Assembly (NCBI RefSeq): GCF_024834055.1 | Contig: NZ_JANUXZ010000005.1 | Coordinates: forward strand, 146,883 to 210,882 | Direction of reading: 5' to 3' | DNA from: Corynebacterium sp. ES2730-CONJ | GTDB taxonomy: Bacteria; Actinomycetota; Actinomycetes; Mycobacteriales; Mycobacteriaceae | Length of the DNA: 64,000 nucleotides | In this document: positions 53,503 to 62,993 of the stretch, one piece after another | Layout of the letters: the number at the start of each line of letters is the position of its first letter | Numbering within the stretch: position 1 is the first letter of the stretch | The notes under the pieces: model-generated | Seen by the model: only the letters and a program-made list of their open reading frames with translations | Databases searched by the model: none | Told to the model about the DNA's origin: nothing | Made by a program: the position numbers and the translations under genes

Positions 53503-54909
53503 ATGAGCCAGCGTCGTATCTCACAAACCCTCCAGCGTATTATCGCTATCCTCCTCTTAAGCCTCCCCCTCGTGGTCGGAGCGATCTTTACCGTCCTCCA
53601 GGGCATTGACCCTGCTGATTCGTGGTCGCGGGGTGAGGAAAAATCAGGAGCCCCGCAAGCCGTCGACGATTCGGCTCTTATCCAAGCCCGACGAGCGGCA
53701 GGCGAAGCAAACTCCCAGGCCGGCTTCCTGATAGGCGGCACGAAAGAACTCGTCGATGCCACCGCAGCGATTGACGGCGCCACCGCGGATATAGAGGATC
53801 CAATTCGCCGAGCACGGGAAGGCTCCCAACAGCTGAGCCAAGGTTTGGTGGAATTGCAAAATGCCACCGGTAGCCTTGGCGCTGGGGCCACCGACGTTGC
53901 TAATGGTGTGGAACAGGCCGTGAACCAGGTGGTCGGCTTTGAAGTAGTGCGCGGGCAAATCATTAGCGCCCTCGATAACTATCTAGCCCAAATCGAGGAC
54001 TCGAAGGATCCTGAAGTAATAGCTTTAAAAGGCAACCTCAAAGACCTTCGAGAGCGCGCCATGACTTTCCAGATTGACCCAGCTCTCAAAGGTCAGTTGG
54101 AAAAATTGCGCGACGGATCGCGAGAGGTAGCTAATCAGCTAGCTGCCCCAGGATTTGCCTATCATGACGGCGTCTATACCGCCACCAAGGGCTCCAAGGA
54201 ATTAGCCGATGGGCTCGTCCAGTTAGAAAATGGGGCAGGTGAAGCCCTCCAAGCAGTCGAGCAGCTAAAGGGCGGGGCCGCTCGGATTAATGATATGGCC
54301 AATCTAACCAAAGATCGCATAGGAGCCGTACAACGCGCTATGCCTATTGCCCCAGTAGGAACTGAGCAGGCAGAGGAGCAGGGTATTACCAAAGCCCTAG
54401 CCCCCATGTATGGTTTTCTAATCGCAGCGCTCATCCTGCTCGGCTCCGCGCTTGCCAGCCGCAATCATAGGGTGATAATGGCCTTAACTACAGTTCTGAT
54501 TTCTCTTGTCGGAGCCATTTCGTTCCATATTCTCACGACCGGAGCCTCCGTGGGAGATAGTGCGATGGTCGCGCTCATCCTCGGCCTCGTTTCCCTGGCA
54601 TCAATGATGGCTGGGATGGTGCTATCCCGTCACTTTAGCGACGTTGTGGCCCAGATTCTGAGCCTGGTTATAGCAGTCGGGCAGATCGCTGTGGTGGGCT
54701 GGGCCTGGCATCTCGCCGCTATCAACGAAACTCACAGTACCTGGATGGCACTGAGTGCGCTATTCCCAGTACACTATCCCACGGCTGCGCTGGTAGCACT
54801 TGGAAACTCTGGATCGCAGGCTGCTGTTATTCTCGCGATTGATGTCTTGATCGGGTTTAACCTTGCTGCGCTGGGCAGCCTATGGATGACAAAGAAGACG
54901 CAGGCATAA
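53503..54909 (+). CDS. YhgE/Pip-like membrane protein
   Basis: 468 residues. One N-terminal helix (about 12-34), a periplasmic/extracytoplasmic domain of some 260 residues with Leu-x-x-Gly heptads (SQQLSQGLVELQNATGSLGAG, GSKELADGLVQLENGAGEAL; coiled-coil-like), then five C-terminal helices (about 300-460). This is the plan of YhgE/Pip and ESX-like membrane proteins, related to ABC-2 permeases. Function unsettled; some act as phage receptors or in envelope transport. Confidence 0.78.
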   Translation: MSQRRISQTLQRIIAILLLSLPLVVGAIFTVLQGIDPADSWSRGEEKSGAPQAVDDSALIQARRAAGEANSQAGFLIGGTKELVDATAAIDGATADIEDPIRRAREGSQQLSQGLVELQNATGSLGAGATDVANGVEQAVNQVVGFEVVRGQIISALDNYLAQIEDSKDPEVIALKGNLKDLRERAMTFQIDPALKGQLEKLRDGSREVANQLAAPGFAYHDGVYTATKGSKELADGLVQLENGAGEALQAVEQLKGGAARINDMANLTKDRIGAVQRAMPIAPVGTEQAEEQGITKALAPMYGFLIAALILLGSALASRNHRVIMALTTVLISLVGAISFHILTTGASVGDSAMVALILGLVSLASMMAGMVLSRHFSDVVAQILSLVIAVGQIAVVGWAWHLAAINETHSTWMALSALFPVHYPTAALVALGNSGSQAAVILAIDVLIGFNLAALGSLWMTKKTQA

Positions 54910-54954
54910 AAAATCCCCCTCAAGGTACCCGCAGTGTTCTTGAGGGGGATTTTT
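54909..54954. terminator. Bidirectional terminator between YhgE-like and OPT genes
   Basis: AAAAATCCCCCTCAAG (54909-54924) pairs with 54939-54954 around a 14-nt loop; A-run and T-run flank it. Overlaps the last base of the YhgE-like stop. Confidence 0.92.
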
Positions 54955-54960
54955 ATCGCT

Positions 54961-56931
54961 TTAAACTTTCGAACTGAGCATCTTTACATGGCGGTACAAG
55001 CCCGCTACAAGGCCAGCGAAGACGATAATACCGATGAGCTTGGTGGCCTCGCCGAAGTCGAAGAGGGCCAGAGGCTCCTCGGAGCCAGTGGCGCCAATGA
55101 TGCCCGCATTAAGGACACCAAAGAGGGATTCGCCCACAATAAGTCCCGTGGCCAGAAGAGTACCCATGCGTTTGGAGAACTCAGGATTATTTTGTTTATC
55201 GGCCCAGTGGTTATAAGCACGACCCAAGAAGGCGCCAATTGGAATAATCAGCGTCAAGGCGATTGGGAGGTACATGCCCATACCCACAGCTAGTGGGGGG
55301 AGGGTATAGCGGGCCTGAGTAGTTTTCCGCAAAGTCTCGTCGATAATAATGACAACGACACCGATTAGGGCACCCAGACCGATCCGTGACCAGTCAAGGG
55401 AGCTACCTAAGATTCCGTTGGCAACCGACGATAAGAGGGAAGCTTGGGGTGCGGCGAGGGCATTCTCCCCCGCACCTTCCATACCCACAAAGCCGAAGCC
55501 AGAGAGCATAAGCTCGAGCACAAGGGGGATTACCAAAGAGCCGAACAGCACACCGATTACTAGGGCTACCTGCTGCTTCCAGGGGGTAGCGCCGACGAGT
55601 TGGCCGGTCTTGAGGTCTTGCAAATTGTCGTTGGCAATCGTAGCCATGCCAAAGACCACAGCGGATGTAAAGAGCGTATAGGCCACCAGCGCGAGCGCAT
55701 TACTATCAGCCTCATCGCCGGTTACGGCCTTAATGAGCAGCGCAGCAGCCAAAACCACGATGATACCGACGCCCGAGATAGGGGAGTTGGAGGCACCGAT
55801 CAGACCCGCCATATACCCGCAGACCGAAGCCACCAGCAATCCGATGAGCAGGACGAAGAGAATACTCAGCAGCACCAGGGTGGTGGTGTGATGGGCGATC
55901 TCGGTGACATTAACGAAGAGATATAAAAGAGCACCGATGGGCAGCATCGAAGCTAAAATAACGCCAACAACGATCTTAAAAGGAATATCGCGCTCAGTAA
56001 TAGGCACCTCCTGGCCACTATGCCGCAGCTGAGAGGAGGAGATGGATTCCTTGATGCCTTTAATGATGGGGCCGATGATTTTAGCGAGTGTCCACACCGC
56101 GGCTACTGCCATGGTGCCAGCACCAATAAAGCGCACTTCGGTACCAAAGGTGGTGCTCACAGCGGTGGCAAGCTCTGTGCCGGAGGTTATACTTGCGGCC
56201 GAGAAATATGGCAAAAGGACGCCATAAGAAATCAGGAGCCCCGCAATCATGGCCACACCTACACCAACACCCACTAGGTGGCCCACGCCGATAAGGGCTA
56301 GCGAAAAGGAACCGCCGATCATGGTGCCGCCAGCAAAAACCCTAAAAGGATAGGAAACCCCACCAACAACTGCTTTCATGGCTGCTAAGAGAGCAAATCC
56401 TGCCGAGGCCAAACCGCCGGCGATGATTACTTTCAATCCCTGCTGGTTTTCAGCTGCAGCCGATCCATCGGCGCTGCTATCGCCAACCTTGAGCACCTCA
56501 GCGGCCGCCACTCCTTCGGGATACGGCAGGTCTGAGCCGGTAACGAGAGCGCGGCGCAAAGGAATGGAGTACATCACGCCTAACGTGCCGCCGAGGGCGC
56601 AGACAGCGGCGGTGGTGAAATAAGGGAATCCAGACCAGAAACCGATCATGACTAAACCAGGGAGGACGAAGATAATGGCCGAGAGCGTGCCTGCTGCGGA
56701 AGCGATAGTCTGGACAATATTATTTTCTACCACCGAGTGATCGGCGAATCGGCGCAGCACAGCCATGGAGATGACGGCAGCTGGGATAGAGGTAGCGAAA
56801 GTAATACCAACCTTGAGGCCTAAATAAACATTGGCCGCAGTAAAAATGAGAGTTATAAGACCACCGAGAATGATGGAGCGAATTGTTAATTCGCGGACAT
56901 CACGAGAGGTCTGTGTATGAGTAAGAGACAC
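54961..56931 (-). CDS. OPT-family oligopeptide transporter
   Basis: 656 residues with about 15 hydrophobic helices. Hallmarks are the N-terminal FTAANVYLGLKVGITFATSIPAAVISMA region, YTTAAV/GVMYSIPLRRALV and the loop DLPYPEGVAAAEVLKVG (about 152-168), and NDNLQDLKTGQLVGATPWKQQ (about 425-445; cited by place). OPT carriers take up small peptides or metal chelates by proton symport. The prokaryotic type 1 subgroup. No metallophore genes adjoin. Its 5' region (56932-57346) has no gene. Confidence 0.9.
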   Translation of the reverse strand: MSLTHTQTSRDVRELTIRSIILGGLITLIFTAANVYLGLKVGITFATSIPAAVISMAVLRRFADHSVVENNIVQTIASAAGTLSAIIFVLPGLVMIGFWSGFPYFTTAAVCALGGTLGVMYSIPLRRALVTGSDLPYPEGVAAAEVLKVGDSSADGSAAAENQQGLKVIIAGGLASAGFALLAAMKAVVGGVSYPFRVFAGGTMIGGSFSLALIGVGHLVGVGVGVAMIAGLLISYGVLLPYFSAASITSGTELATAVSTTFGTEVRFIGAGTMAVAAVWTLAKIIGPIIKGIKESISSSQLRHSGQEVPITERDIPFKIVVGVILASMLPIGALLYLFVNVTEIAHHTTTLVLLSILFVLLIGLLVASVCGYMAGLIGASNSPISGVGIIVVLAAALLIKAVTGDEADSNALALVAYTLFTSAVVFGMATIANDNLQDLKTGQLVGATPWKQQVALVIGVLFGSLVIPLVLELMLSGFGFVGMEGAGENALAAPQASLLSSVANGILGSSLDWSRIGLGALIGVVVIIIDETLRKTTQARYTLPPLAVGMGMYLPIALTLIIPIGAFLGRAYNHWADKQNNPEFSKRMGTLLATGLIVGESLFGVLNAGIIGATGSEEPLALFDFGEATKLIGIIVFAGLVAGLYRHVKMLSSKV

Positions 56932-57346
56932 GCGTCCGCCTTTCTGCTACCTGAAGTGAGGGTGTGGAAACTGTTGAGAAAACAATCTCCAATTTCGTAG
57001 CTGCAAAGGAAAGTGCTGACACCAAGACGCGAGCAAAAACGGTGCTAGTAAATCTCGGAGCGACCTCCATCTTCTTGCGAAAATAAGCCCCAAAATCGGC
57101 GATTGATATCGAAAATCCTAAGCTATACCTATCAGATTGTCTATTTGTGTATACATTCACAGATATAAGGACAACGGGTTAATCGGCAGCGACGAGATTG
57201 AGCCTTTGGCAGTGCTTGGAGGGTGTTTAGAAATATATCCGCGGCGAGAACACTGTAAACTCTTTGCTGAAAAATGTGACAAACCCTACTATCTCATGAT
57301 TGTAAGAAGTAGGTATTGCGAGTCGGTATAACGAGGTCACCCGCAA
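56932..57346. other. Non-coding stretch upstream of the OPT gene
   Basis: 415 bp. A 64-residue frame on the plus strand (57137-57331) has no ribosome site and atypical composition, so I do not call it. The region should hold the OPT promoter; no clear operator is seen. Confidence 0.45.
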
Positions 57347-58870
57347 CTAGGATCGGTCAGCCAATGTCGGCCTAATTGGGCGCGCTAATTGCGTCATGGC
57401 ATTGCGCCCGCGCAACTCCACCGATTTCATTAAGGTCCACCGCGCCTGCTCAGCTTCATTGGCTAATCTTAAAGTTGCCGCGTTGGTAATAACCGCTCCA
57501 GGGGTATCCTTGGCAATCTCCGTTAGGCGTGCCGCCGCGTTAACAGCATCGCCGATAACGGTGTATTCAAAACGGTTCTGACCTCCAATATGGCCGGCCA
57601 CTACGGTTCCAGCCGTCACCCCAATACCAGCCTCGAGTCGCATCCCTTTTAAACCTTGACGCAGTTCTCGAGCCGCTTGTAAAGCGTGACCAGCATAATC
57701 CGATAAGGCCAAGGGCGCTCCAAAGACCGCGAGTGCAGCGTCGCCCTGAAATTTATTGATAAACCCCTTATTGCGGTGCACCACCTCCACCACATGTTCG
57801 AAGAATCGATTTAATTCCTCAACGACCTCTTGGGGATCATTATCTACCGCAAAGGTTGTCGAACCGATAACGTCGACAAAAAGCACCGCCACTTCGCGAT
57901 TCTCTCCACCTAATTCCGGCCGCTCCTCCAAAGCGCGTCTGGCTACCTCAATACCAACATAGCGGCCAAAAATATCGCGGACTCGTTGACGTTCTTTGAG
58001 CCCCCGCATCATTTCGTTAAAGCCCGCCTGTAAGGAACCGATTTCGGAGCCATCATAAATATCTACTTGAACATCCGTATCTCCGTGGCGCACCTTATTA
58101 ATAGCGGCTTTGAGTTCCACAATTGGATCCACCACGCTCATGATAACCAACGTGGTTCCCAAAAATCCGGCTGTTAACGCCGCAATAGCCAAAGCTGCAA
58201 TCGCTGGAATAAGAGCATCCAAGCGCCCCAGGAAATACCCATAACGGTGGCCTACTAAAAGCAATAGAATTCCCAATATAGGGATCGCAGAAGTAAGTGC
58301 CCACGTCAATCGTAAACGGAATTTAATCGGCGGTTCCAGTGTGGAATCTTCAAAACGACGTGCCATGGCTGCTGCCGCAATCGGGCGCACGATCCGTTCC
58401 GATTCCAGGTAGGTAAACATCGCCGCCATGAGCGTGGTAAACAGCATGGAAACTACTAAGACGACAGCTAATTTGGGGGAGGTGCGGGCGGAGAAAAAGC
58501 CCATGATCGCCGTTCCTAGCGCCCAAAAAAGCACACAAATAGCAGTTTGATAAAAGGGTATGCGCATGACTAGATTGCGTACCATATTTGGATCGTGGCG
58601 ATCCGGGTCACGCTGCCAGTCAAAGATGGGGCGGAAGAGGATAAAGGTCGCGATCGTTCCTGTGGTGACCGCCGTGATTAGCAGCAAAGACCCAATGGGT
58701 TCCATGTGTGGAGCCTGGGCTAAAATATCGAAACTATCCACCGGCAGCAGCACATTAACAAAAGCCATAATGCCTATAGCGGCTAACAGGTTCGAACTAA
58801 TGATCGTGGCCGTATATAGGGGCCACGAAGTCTTGGCCAGCCAGGACACGAATCCCCACATTTTTTCCAT
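57347..58870 (-). CDS. cyaB: Membrane-bound class III adenylate cyclase
   Basis: 507 residues: six helices (about 15-240), a HAMP linker (about 230-285) and a C-terminal cyclase domain (about 320-490). Metal-binding Asp residues in LFVDVIGST and NKFQGDAALAVFG, the adenine-selecting Lys in the same motif, and YTVIGDAVNAAARL (Asn/Arg for transition state) are all present, so it should be active. Makes cAMP, which in corynebacteria is sensed by GlxR. It is divergent from holB, as in C. glutamicum around cyaB. Symbol by analogy. Confidence 0.88.
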   Translation of the reverse strand: MEKMWGFVSWLAKTSWPLYTATIISSNLLAAIGIMAFVNVLLPVDSFDILAQAPHMEPIGSLLLITAVTTGTIATFILFRPIFDWQRDPDRHDPNMVRNLVMRIPFYQTAICVLFWALGTAIMGFFSARTSPKLAVVLVVSMLFTTLMAAMFTYLESERIVRPIAAAAMARRFEDSTLEPPIKFRLRLTWALTSAIPILGILLLLVGHRYGYFLGRLDALIPAIAALAIAALTAGFLGTTLVIMSVVDPIVELKAAINKVRHGDTDVQVDIYDGSEIGSLQAGFNEMMRGLKERQRVRDIFGRYVGIEVARRALEERPELGGENREVAVLFVDVIGSTTFAVDNDPQEVVEELNRFFEHVVEVVHRNKGFINKFQGDAALAVFGAPLALSDYAGHALQAARELRQGLKGMRLEAGIGVTAGTVVAGHIGGQNRFEYTVIGDAVNAAARLTEIAKDTPGAVITNAATLRLANEAEQARWTLMKSVELRGRNAMTQLARPIRPTLADRS

Positions 58871-58941
58871 GGCCCTAACTTTAACCGCCTTGAACCCGTG
58901 GCACCCAACGAAAAGTTGATAATGCTAATACGCTGGGAAGC

Positions 58942-60138
58942 GTGACCGACTCTTCAGTACCCGATATCTTTAATCAACTCGGCATTAAAGCACGCGTTGC
59001 TGAGGAACTACGCCGTGCTGCAGCAGCCGCACGTGCAGGTTCCGCCTCTAGTGCCATGACCCATGCGTGGCTATTTACCGGCCCACCGGGCTCGGGGCGT
59101 TCGGTTGCAGCCCTCGCTTTTGCCGCCGCTCTCGAATGCACCGGTCCCGTACCAGGTTGTGGCCGCTGCGAAGCGTGTACAAAAGTGGGGCGCGACGCCC
59201 ACACCGATGTTGTCCATATTATCCCGCGCGAACTCTCCATTGGTGTGGAGATGATGCGCCGCGAGGTCATCGAACCAGCAGCAGGGCTTCCCACCGTGGG
59301 GCGGTGGCGTATTGTGATTCTTGACGACGCCGACCGGCTGACCGAACAATCCGCCAACGCGCTGCTCAAAACTGTCGAAGAACCACCCGCTCGTACCGTC
59401 ATCATTTTATGCGCACCGTCGCCTGACGATATTATTCCCACCCTCTTCTCCCGCTCGCGGCATATCTACGTCCCCCAGCCCACCCGCGATGAAGTGGCTG
59501 CGATTCTCATACGAGACGGCATCCCTACCGAGGTCGCGCACCTCGCCGCGGCAGCCAGTGGCCACCATATTGGTCGCGCCAGACACTTAGCCCGGGACGA
59601 AAAAACCAGAGAACGCAGATACGCGATCCTCAACCTCGCCGAACTCATAGGCCACGGGGATCAAGCTTTCCAAGCAGTGACTGATATCGTAAAAAGCGCG
59701 AAAAAATTTGCCATAGATAACCTCGCGCCCGAAAACGAGCGCGAGATTGATAAACTGCGGCTCGCCCTTGGTATGGGAGCCAAAGGAAAAGGGGCGCACA
59801 AAGCACTCGGGGGCGCAGCCTCCCACATCAAGGAACTTGAAGCAAAACAAAAGAAGCGTGAAACGCGCGCCATTCGCGATGTGCTGGATATGCAACTAGT
59901 AGATCTCATGGGTCTCTACCGCGACGCTTTAATGATCGCCTCTCATTCCCCCATCGATCCCATCCACCCCGATATGGAAGGGCTTGCTAGAGAGCTTTCC
60001 GCCATTGGAGTTGAAGGGCTGATCGCTTCGCTCGATGGAATCCAGAAATGCCGTGAGGCTTTTAGCTTCAATGTGCGCCCCGAGGCTGCGCTGGATGCGA
60101 TGGTGGGGCGACTGAGGATCGCTGCCAAGGTGAGCTAA
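58942..60138 (+). CDS. holB: DNA polymerase III subunit delta prime
   Basis: 398 residues, AAA+ clamp-loader subunit. Walker A is degenerate (GPPGSGRS, Arg for Lys, about 48-55), as expected for the non-ATPase delta prime; a zinc module CGRCEACTK (about 74-82), Walker B VILDDADRL and the sensor SRSR are seen. Residues 240-300 contain a Lys-rich helix. GTG start with GGGAAGC upstream. A tRNA-Thr gene follows in the same direction. Confidence 0.93.
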   Translation: MTDSSVPDIFNQLGIKARVAEELRRAAAAARAGSASSAMTHAWLFTGPPGSGRSVAALAFAAALECTGPVPGCGRCEACTKVGRDAHTDVVHIIPRELSIGVEMMRREVIEPAAGLPTVGRWRIVILDDADRLTEQSANALLKTVEEPPARTVIILCAPSPDDIIPTLFSRSRHIYVPQPTRDEVAAILIRDGIPTEVAHLAAAASGHHIGRARHLARDEKTRERRYAILNLAELIGHGDQAFQAVTDIVKSAKKFAIDNLAPENEREIDKLRLALGMGAKGKGAHKALGGAASHIKELEAKQKKRETRAIRDVLDMQLVDLMGLYRDALMIASHSPIDPIHPDMEGLARELSAIGVEGLIASLDGIQKCREAFSFNVRPEAALDAMVGRLRIAAKVS

Positions 60139-60227
60139 TAAGCGATTTGGAAAATCTGCACAGTTATCATGTAGAATCACCGCGTGGACTAAGAGCTACT
60201 TCCCGTTGTGGAAGAGAGCTCGTTTGC

Positions 60228-60303
60228 GCCGCCTTAGCTCAGTCGGTAGAGCGTTTCACTCGTAATGAAAAGGTCGTGGGTTCGATTCCCACAGGCGGCT
60301 CCA
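60228..60303 (+). tRNA. tRNA-Thr(CGT)
   Basis: 76 nt, acceptor GCCGCCT/AGGCGGC, anticodon loop CTCGTAA giving CGT, encoded CCA. It marks the boundary between housekeeping genes on the left and the gene-poor region on the right. Confidence 0.95.
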
Positions 60304-60888
60304 CTAAATACGCATCCAGATACAAAATTCGGGCGGGAGATAGCCCCCTTGAGGGTCGTATTTTCTTTGGAAATACGCGGCGCTCAAAGGTTTTCTTGTG
60401 ATGTAGATGTGGCATTGGTAGTTGTAGCTGATGGATGAGAAGCTGTGAATACTGAAATCAGGGGAGTTCTTGATCCGAACTCGCGAGATTTGTTGAAAAG
60501 TTTTAGATATAGATCTTCGGACGAAATAATAGACCTTTGAGTTCGATTTGACGTTTGTATCTATTCCTGGGGAAGGCAGTAGTTCGCACTCATCTTGTAT
60601 GCTCAGCGTGTTGTCGTGGAGTATGTAGAGGAAGCTATCGCGTTTTCAGCCTGGTGAATAGTTCCATGAGGCACTAAGTGCCTTTATCCACGACCTCAGT
60701 TACGTCGTATTCAACTTGATCAGAGTAGCGCCTACGCCATGGAAGATATCGGTGAGGGGGTCGAGATTCGTAGTGACTGGGTCGAGTGATGCAGGAACTG
60801 AAATGGAGTAGTGGGTCAAAATGTCTAGGCTTATTTCAGAGTTACTCGTTAAGTGGATTTAGCCCCATACACTGATGCTATTTTCTAT
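60304..60888. other. Non-coding stretch after tRNA-Thr
   Basis: About 580 bp with only short frames. AAATACG (60305-60311) and CGTATTTT (60357-60364) could pair as a distant tRNA terminator. No integrase or recognisable gene remnant is visible in this part. Confidence 0.45.
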
Positions 60889-60918
60889 GGTGAAGTTCAT
60901 ATAGGTGAAGTTCATATA
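60889..60918 (+). repeat. Perfect 15-bp tandem duplication
   Basis: GGTGAAGTTCATATA occurs twice in a row, just upstream of the decayed recombinase. Confidence 0.9.
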
Positions 60919-60958
60919 GCAGTAGAAATTTAGGAACGTGACACAGTTTTGCATCACG

Positions 60959-61728
60959 TTCGATACTAACGAGAAATACCAAAGCTACGCGCTACTGCAG
61001 AAAATCTTCACCACGGACCTCCTGCCCAAAACCATCAAGACTAACCAAGGTTAAATACCCCAGTGCTACGTCTTAAGTAACCACGAACCTATCATCGACC
61101 CTGCCACGTGGGAACTGGGCCGGCACGAGACCGCAAGGCGGGCCGCGCGGGAGTTGGTGTGGACGCAAAGATCTGGCACTCCACCAGCAGACACCGCCGA
61201 TATATTTGGCGATATAACAATAAATAGGAACACTCCACAGGCTGTGCCACACCTCATCGAAGCGGTAAAAAAATTCAAGACACATTCACTGGTGTCATAA
61301 CCAGGCTCGCGCCACCACGAAGCCAAGAATCCCCGAACCTGATCATTGCGCAAGCTTGTCACTCCGCGAAGCTAGAGGAATAACTAGCTTCGGAAGCCTT
61401 CGTCCGTGACGCGATCCTTACGCACCTAAACCAACTCATAACTATTAATGCCTCCCAACTTCTAGACCAAGACACCTACCAAACAAGATATTGAGAAGTT
61501 TTAAGCCGACTATGAACACCACAGTGAATGAAATAAACAGATTTAGTAGACATCCACCACATCTACCAACGCCAACACTGCACAAAACAAATTCACGTCT
61601 ACCGCACCAAATACCCGGTCGTGGACTGCAGTGAGGAAGCCAAGAACACACTCATAGATCTCGCCACCGCCCGCGAAACCGGGAATATCGCCTTCACGCT
61701 CAAAGACAGCCGCACTTTGAAATTGTAA
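60959..61728 (+). pseudogene. Decayed serine site-specific recombinase, C-terminal part
   Basis: Plus-strand translation gives, in one frame, YALLQKIFTTDLLPK ... NQG, a TAA, then IPQCYVLSNHEPIIDPATWEL, which is the DNA-binding/recombinase region (normally NQGE-x-PQYYV-x-SHPxIIDPETWE) of large serine recombinases. More stops and a frame change follow; a last open piece reads KNTLIDLATARETG and IAFTLKDSRTLKL, like the usual C-terminal strand. The catalytic N-terminal resolvase domain is absent. Clearly inactive; remains of an integrated element. Confidence 0.72.
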
Positions 61729-61883
61729 GACGATAGTAGTTGCCTTTCAAGAGTTCACTTCGTATAGTAAATATATTAGGCATATAAAACTATTGAGGTA
61801 GATAGGGGGAAATAATAATCAATACTTACCGAGAGCGATAGCATAAGTTATAAAGAGTGTATATCCAGTTATTAGGAGCAATG

Positions 61884-61949
61884 ATGAGGGACAATTATGG
61901 AAACTACATAGGAAATATTGGTAATGGCAATCATATATCTATGGGGTGA
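61884..61949 (+). CDS. N/G-rich leader peptide, in frame with the membrane protein downstream
   Basis: 21 codons from the second of two ATGs, MRDNYGNYIGNIGNGNHISMG, ended by TGA. AGGAG lies 5 nt before this ATG. The frame continues after the TGA without another stop through 62375, so the peptide looks like the original N-terminus of the next protein. The Gly/Asn pattern with alternating Ile recalls short amyloid-forming motifs at the N-terminus of some bacterial effector proteins; this is only an impression. Confidence 0.5.
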   Translation: MRDNYGNYIGNIGNGNHISMG

Positions 61950-61970
61950 AATATAACGAAAATTCAGGAA

Positions 61971-62375
61971 TTGACTAATATTAATGACTTAGCTGAAGAA
62001 TATGTATTTGCTAATACGCGCTTAAAAGAAGAACGGCGAGATCGACTCTTTGAGAATGGAGTTCTACTTCTTATCTGTTTATTGTTTGTTGTTGGGATAA
62101 GCGTTTATCTATGGTTGAACAGAATGCCTAACTTTAGCTTACTGAACTTCGAAAATTATCTATCTGACATGCTAAAACAGTTCTGGCCAGCTTTTCTGGC
62201 TGATTTAGCATCTTTCCTTATTGGAGCCCAAGCTGTTGGTAAATTAACGCATCCAACAAATGTAGAAAACAAACTTAAGAAAGTTCGGAATGCTGCTAAG
62301 GATCGGGCTAAAGTTATAACCCCAAAAAAAGAAATGGAAATCCTCTTGGAAAGGTGCCTGCCGCTCAGCACATGA
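61971..62375 (+). CDS. Two-helix membrane protein, possibly cut off from its leader by TGA
   Basis: 134 residues if started at the TTG at 61971 (no good ribosome site). Charged N-terminal part (EEYVFANTRLKEERRDR), helix 1 (about 29-47, LLLICLLFVVGISVYLWL), a loop, helix 2 (about 70-92) and a basic cytoplasmic tail. AT-rich compared with the core genome. Read through the TGA at 61947, the product would be about 164 residues with an N/G-rich leader. No family recognised; could be a pseudogene, a recoded gene or a separately started protein. Confidence 0.5.
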   Translation: MTNINDLAEEYVFANTRLKEERRDRLFENGVLLLICLLFVVGISVYLWLNRMPNFSLLNFENYLSDMLKQFWPAFLADLASFLIGAQAVGKLTHPTNVENKLKKVRNAAKDRAKVITPKKEMEILLERCLPLST

Positions 62376-62398
62376 GAAATACTCCAATGTAGAATATG

Positions 62399-62446
62399 AT
62401 GAGAGATAATTTTGGGGGTTTATATAGCAACAATCATTCTATTTGA
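62399..62446 (+). CDS. Diverged second copy of the N/G-rich leader peptide
   Basis: MRDNFGGLYSNNHSI then TGA, again with two ATGs in a row (62396, 62399). It matches the leader at 61884 at the start (MMRDN-Y/F-G) and end (NxHxI), with about 18 bp deleted in the middle. No ribosome site is evident, and no membrane protein follows, so this is probably the remnant of a duplicated module. Confidence 0.4.
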   Translation: MRDNFGGLYSNNHSI

Positions 62447-62993
62447 TGCCAAAAGCACACTTTCCATAAGAGTTGTCTTTTTTATAAGATATCCTCAAAA
62501 CTGCCACATAGTCTAATAAAAGCTAACCGTGTAGCCTTGCGCCCATCCTAGCCAGATTTGCACCAACCTCGAGTCGTGTATCCAGATGAGTCACTAAACA
62601 ATTACTAGGACACGTATTCAGATATTGCCACATGTAGATAAGCGGCTATTTGGATGGGCGCTTTCGCTTACTGTGGACCAATTAATGTAGCCACGATGGC
62701 AGAGTAAAGCTGTATTGACAGGAGTAGGAAGGTCCCTTCAAAAGATGACTTATTCAGGGAGCGACTGTAAAACACTAGAGTGCGCCCAAGTTAAGCTTTC
62801 GGATTCTATTACGTAATATCACTGGGGCTAGTGAGGGGTCTTCCTTTGGAGTCGGTAGCCGAAAAACTTTCTCGCATTTGGGTATGTGTTCTTCTGAAGA
62901 GACTTTGAATCAGGCGTCCTGGCCTGCAACTATTATTAGATTCGCTGAAAAATGACTCTGCGAATATTGGGTAAACGCCATGCCCAGTGACGT
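62447..62993. other. Non-coding stretch
   Basis: About 550 bp without a supported gene on either strand; no recognisable RNA, repeat or mobile-element piece. Confidence 0.45.

Noticed and set aside
57137..57331. 64-codon frame on the plus strand upstream of the OPT gene
   Set aside because: No ribosome site or conserved features; likely chance.
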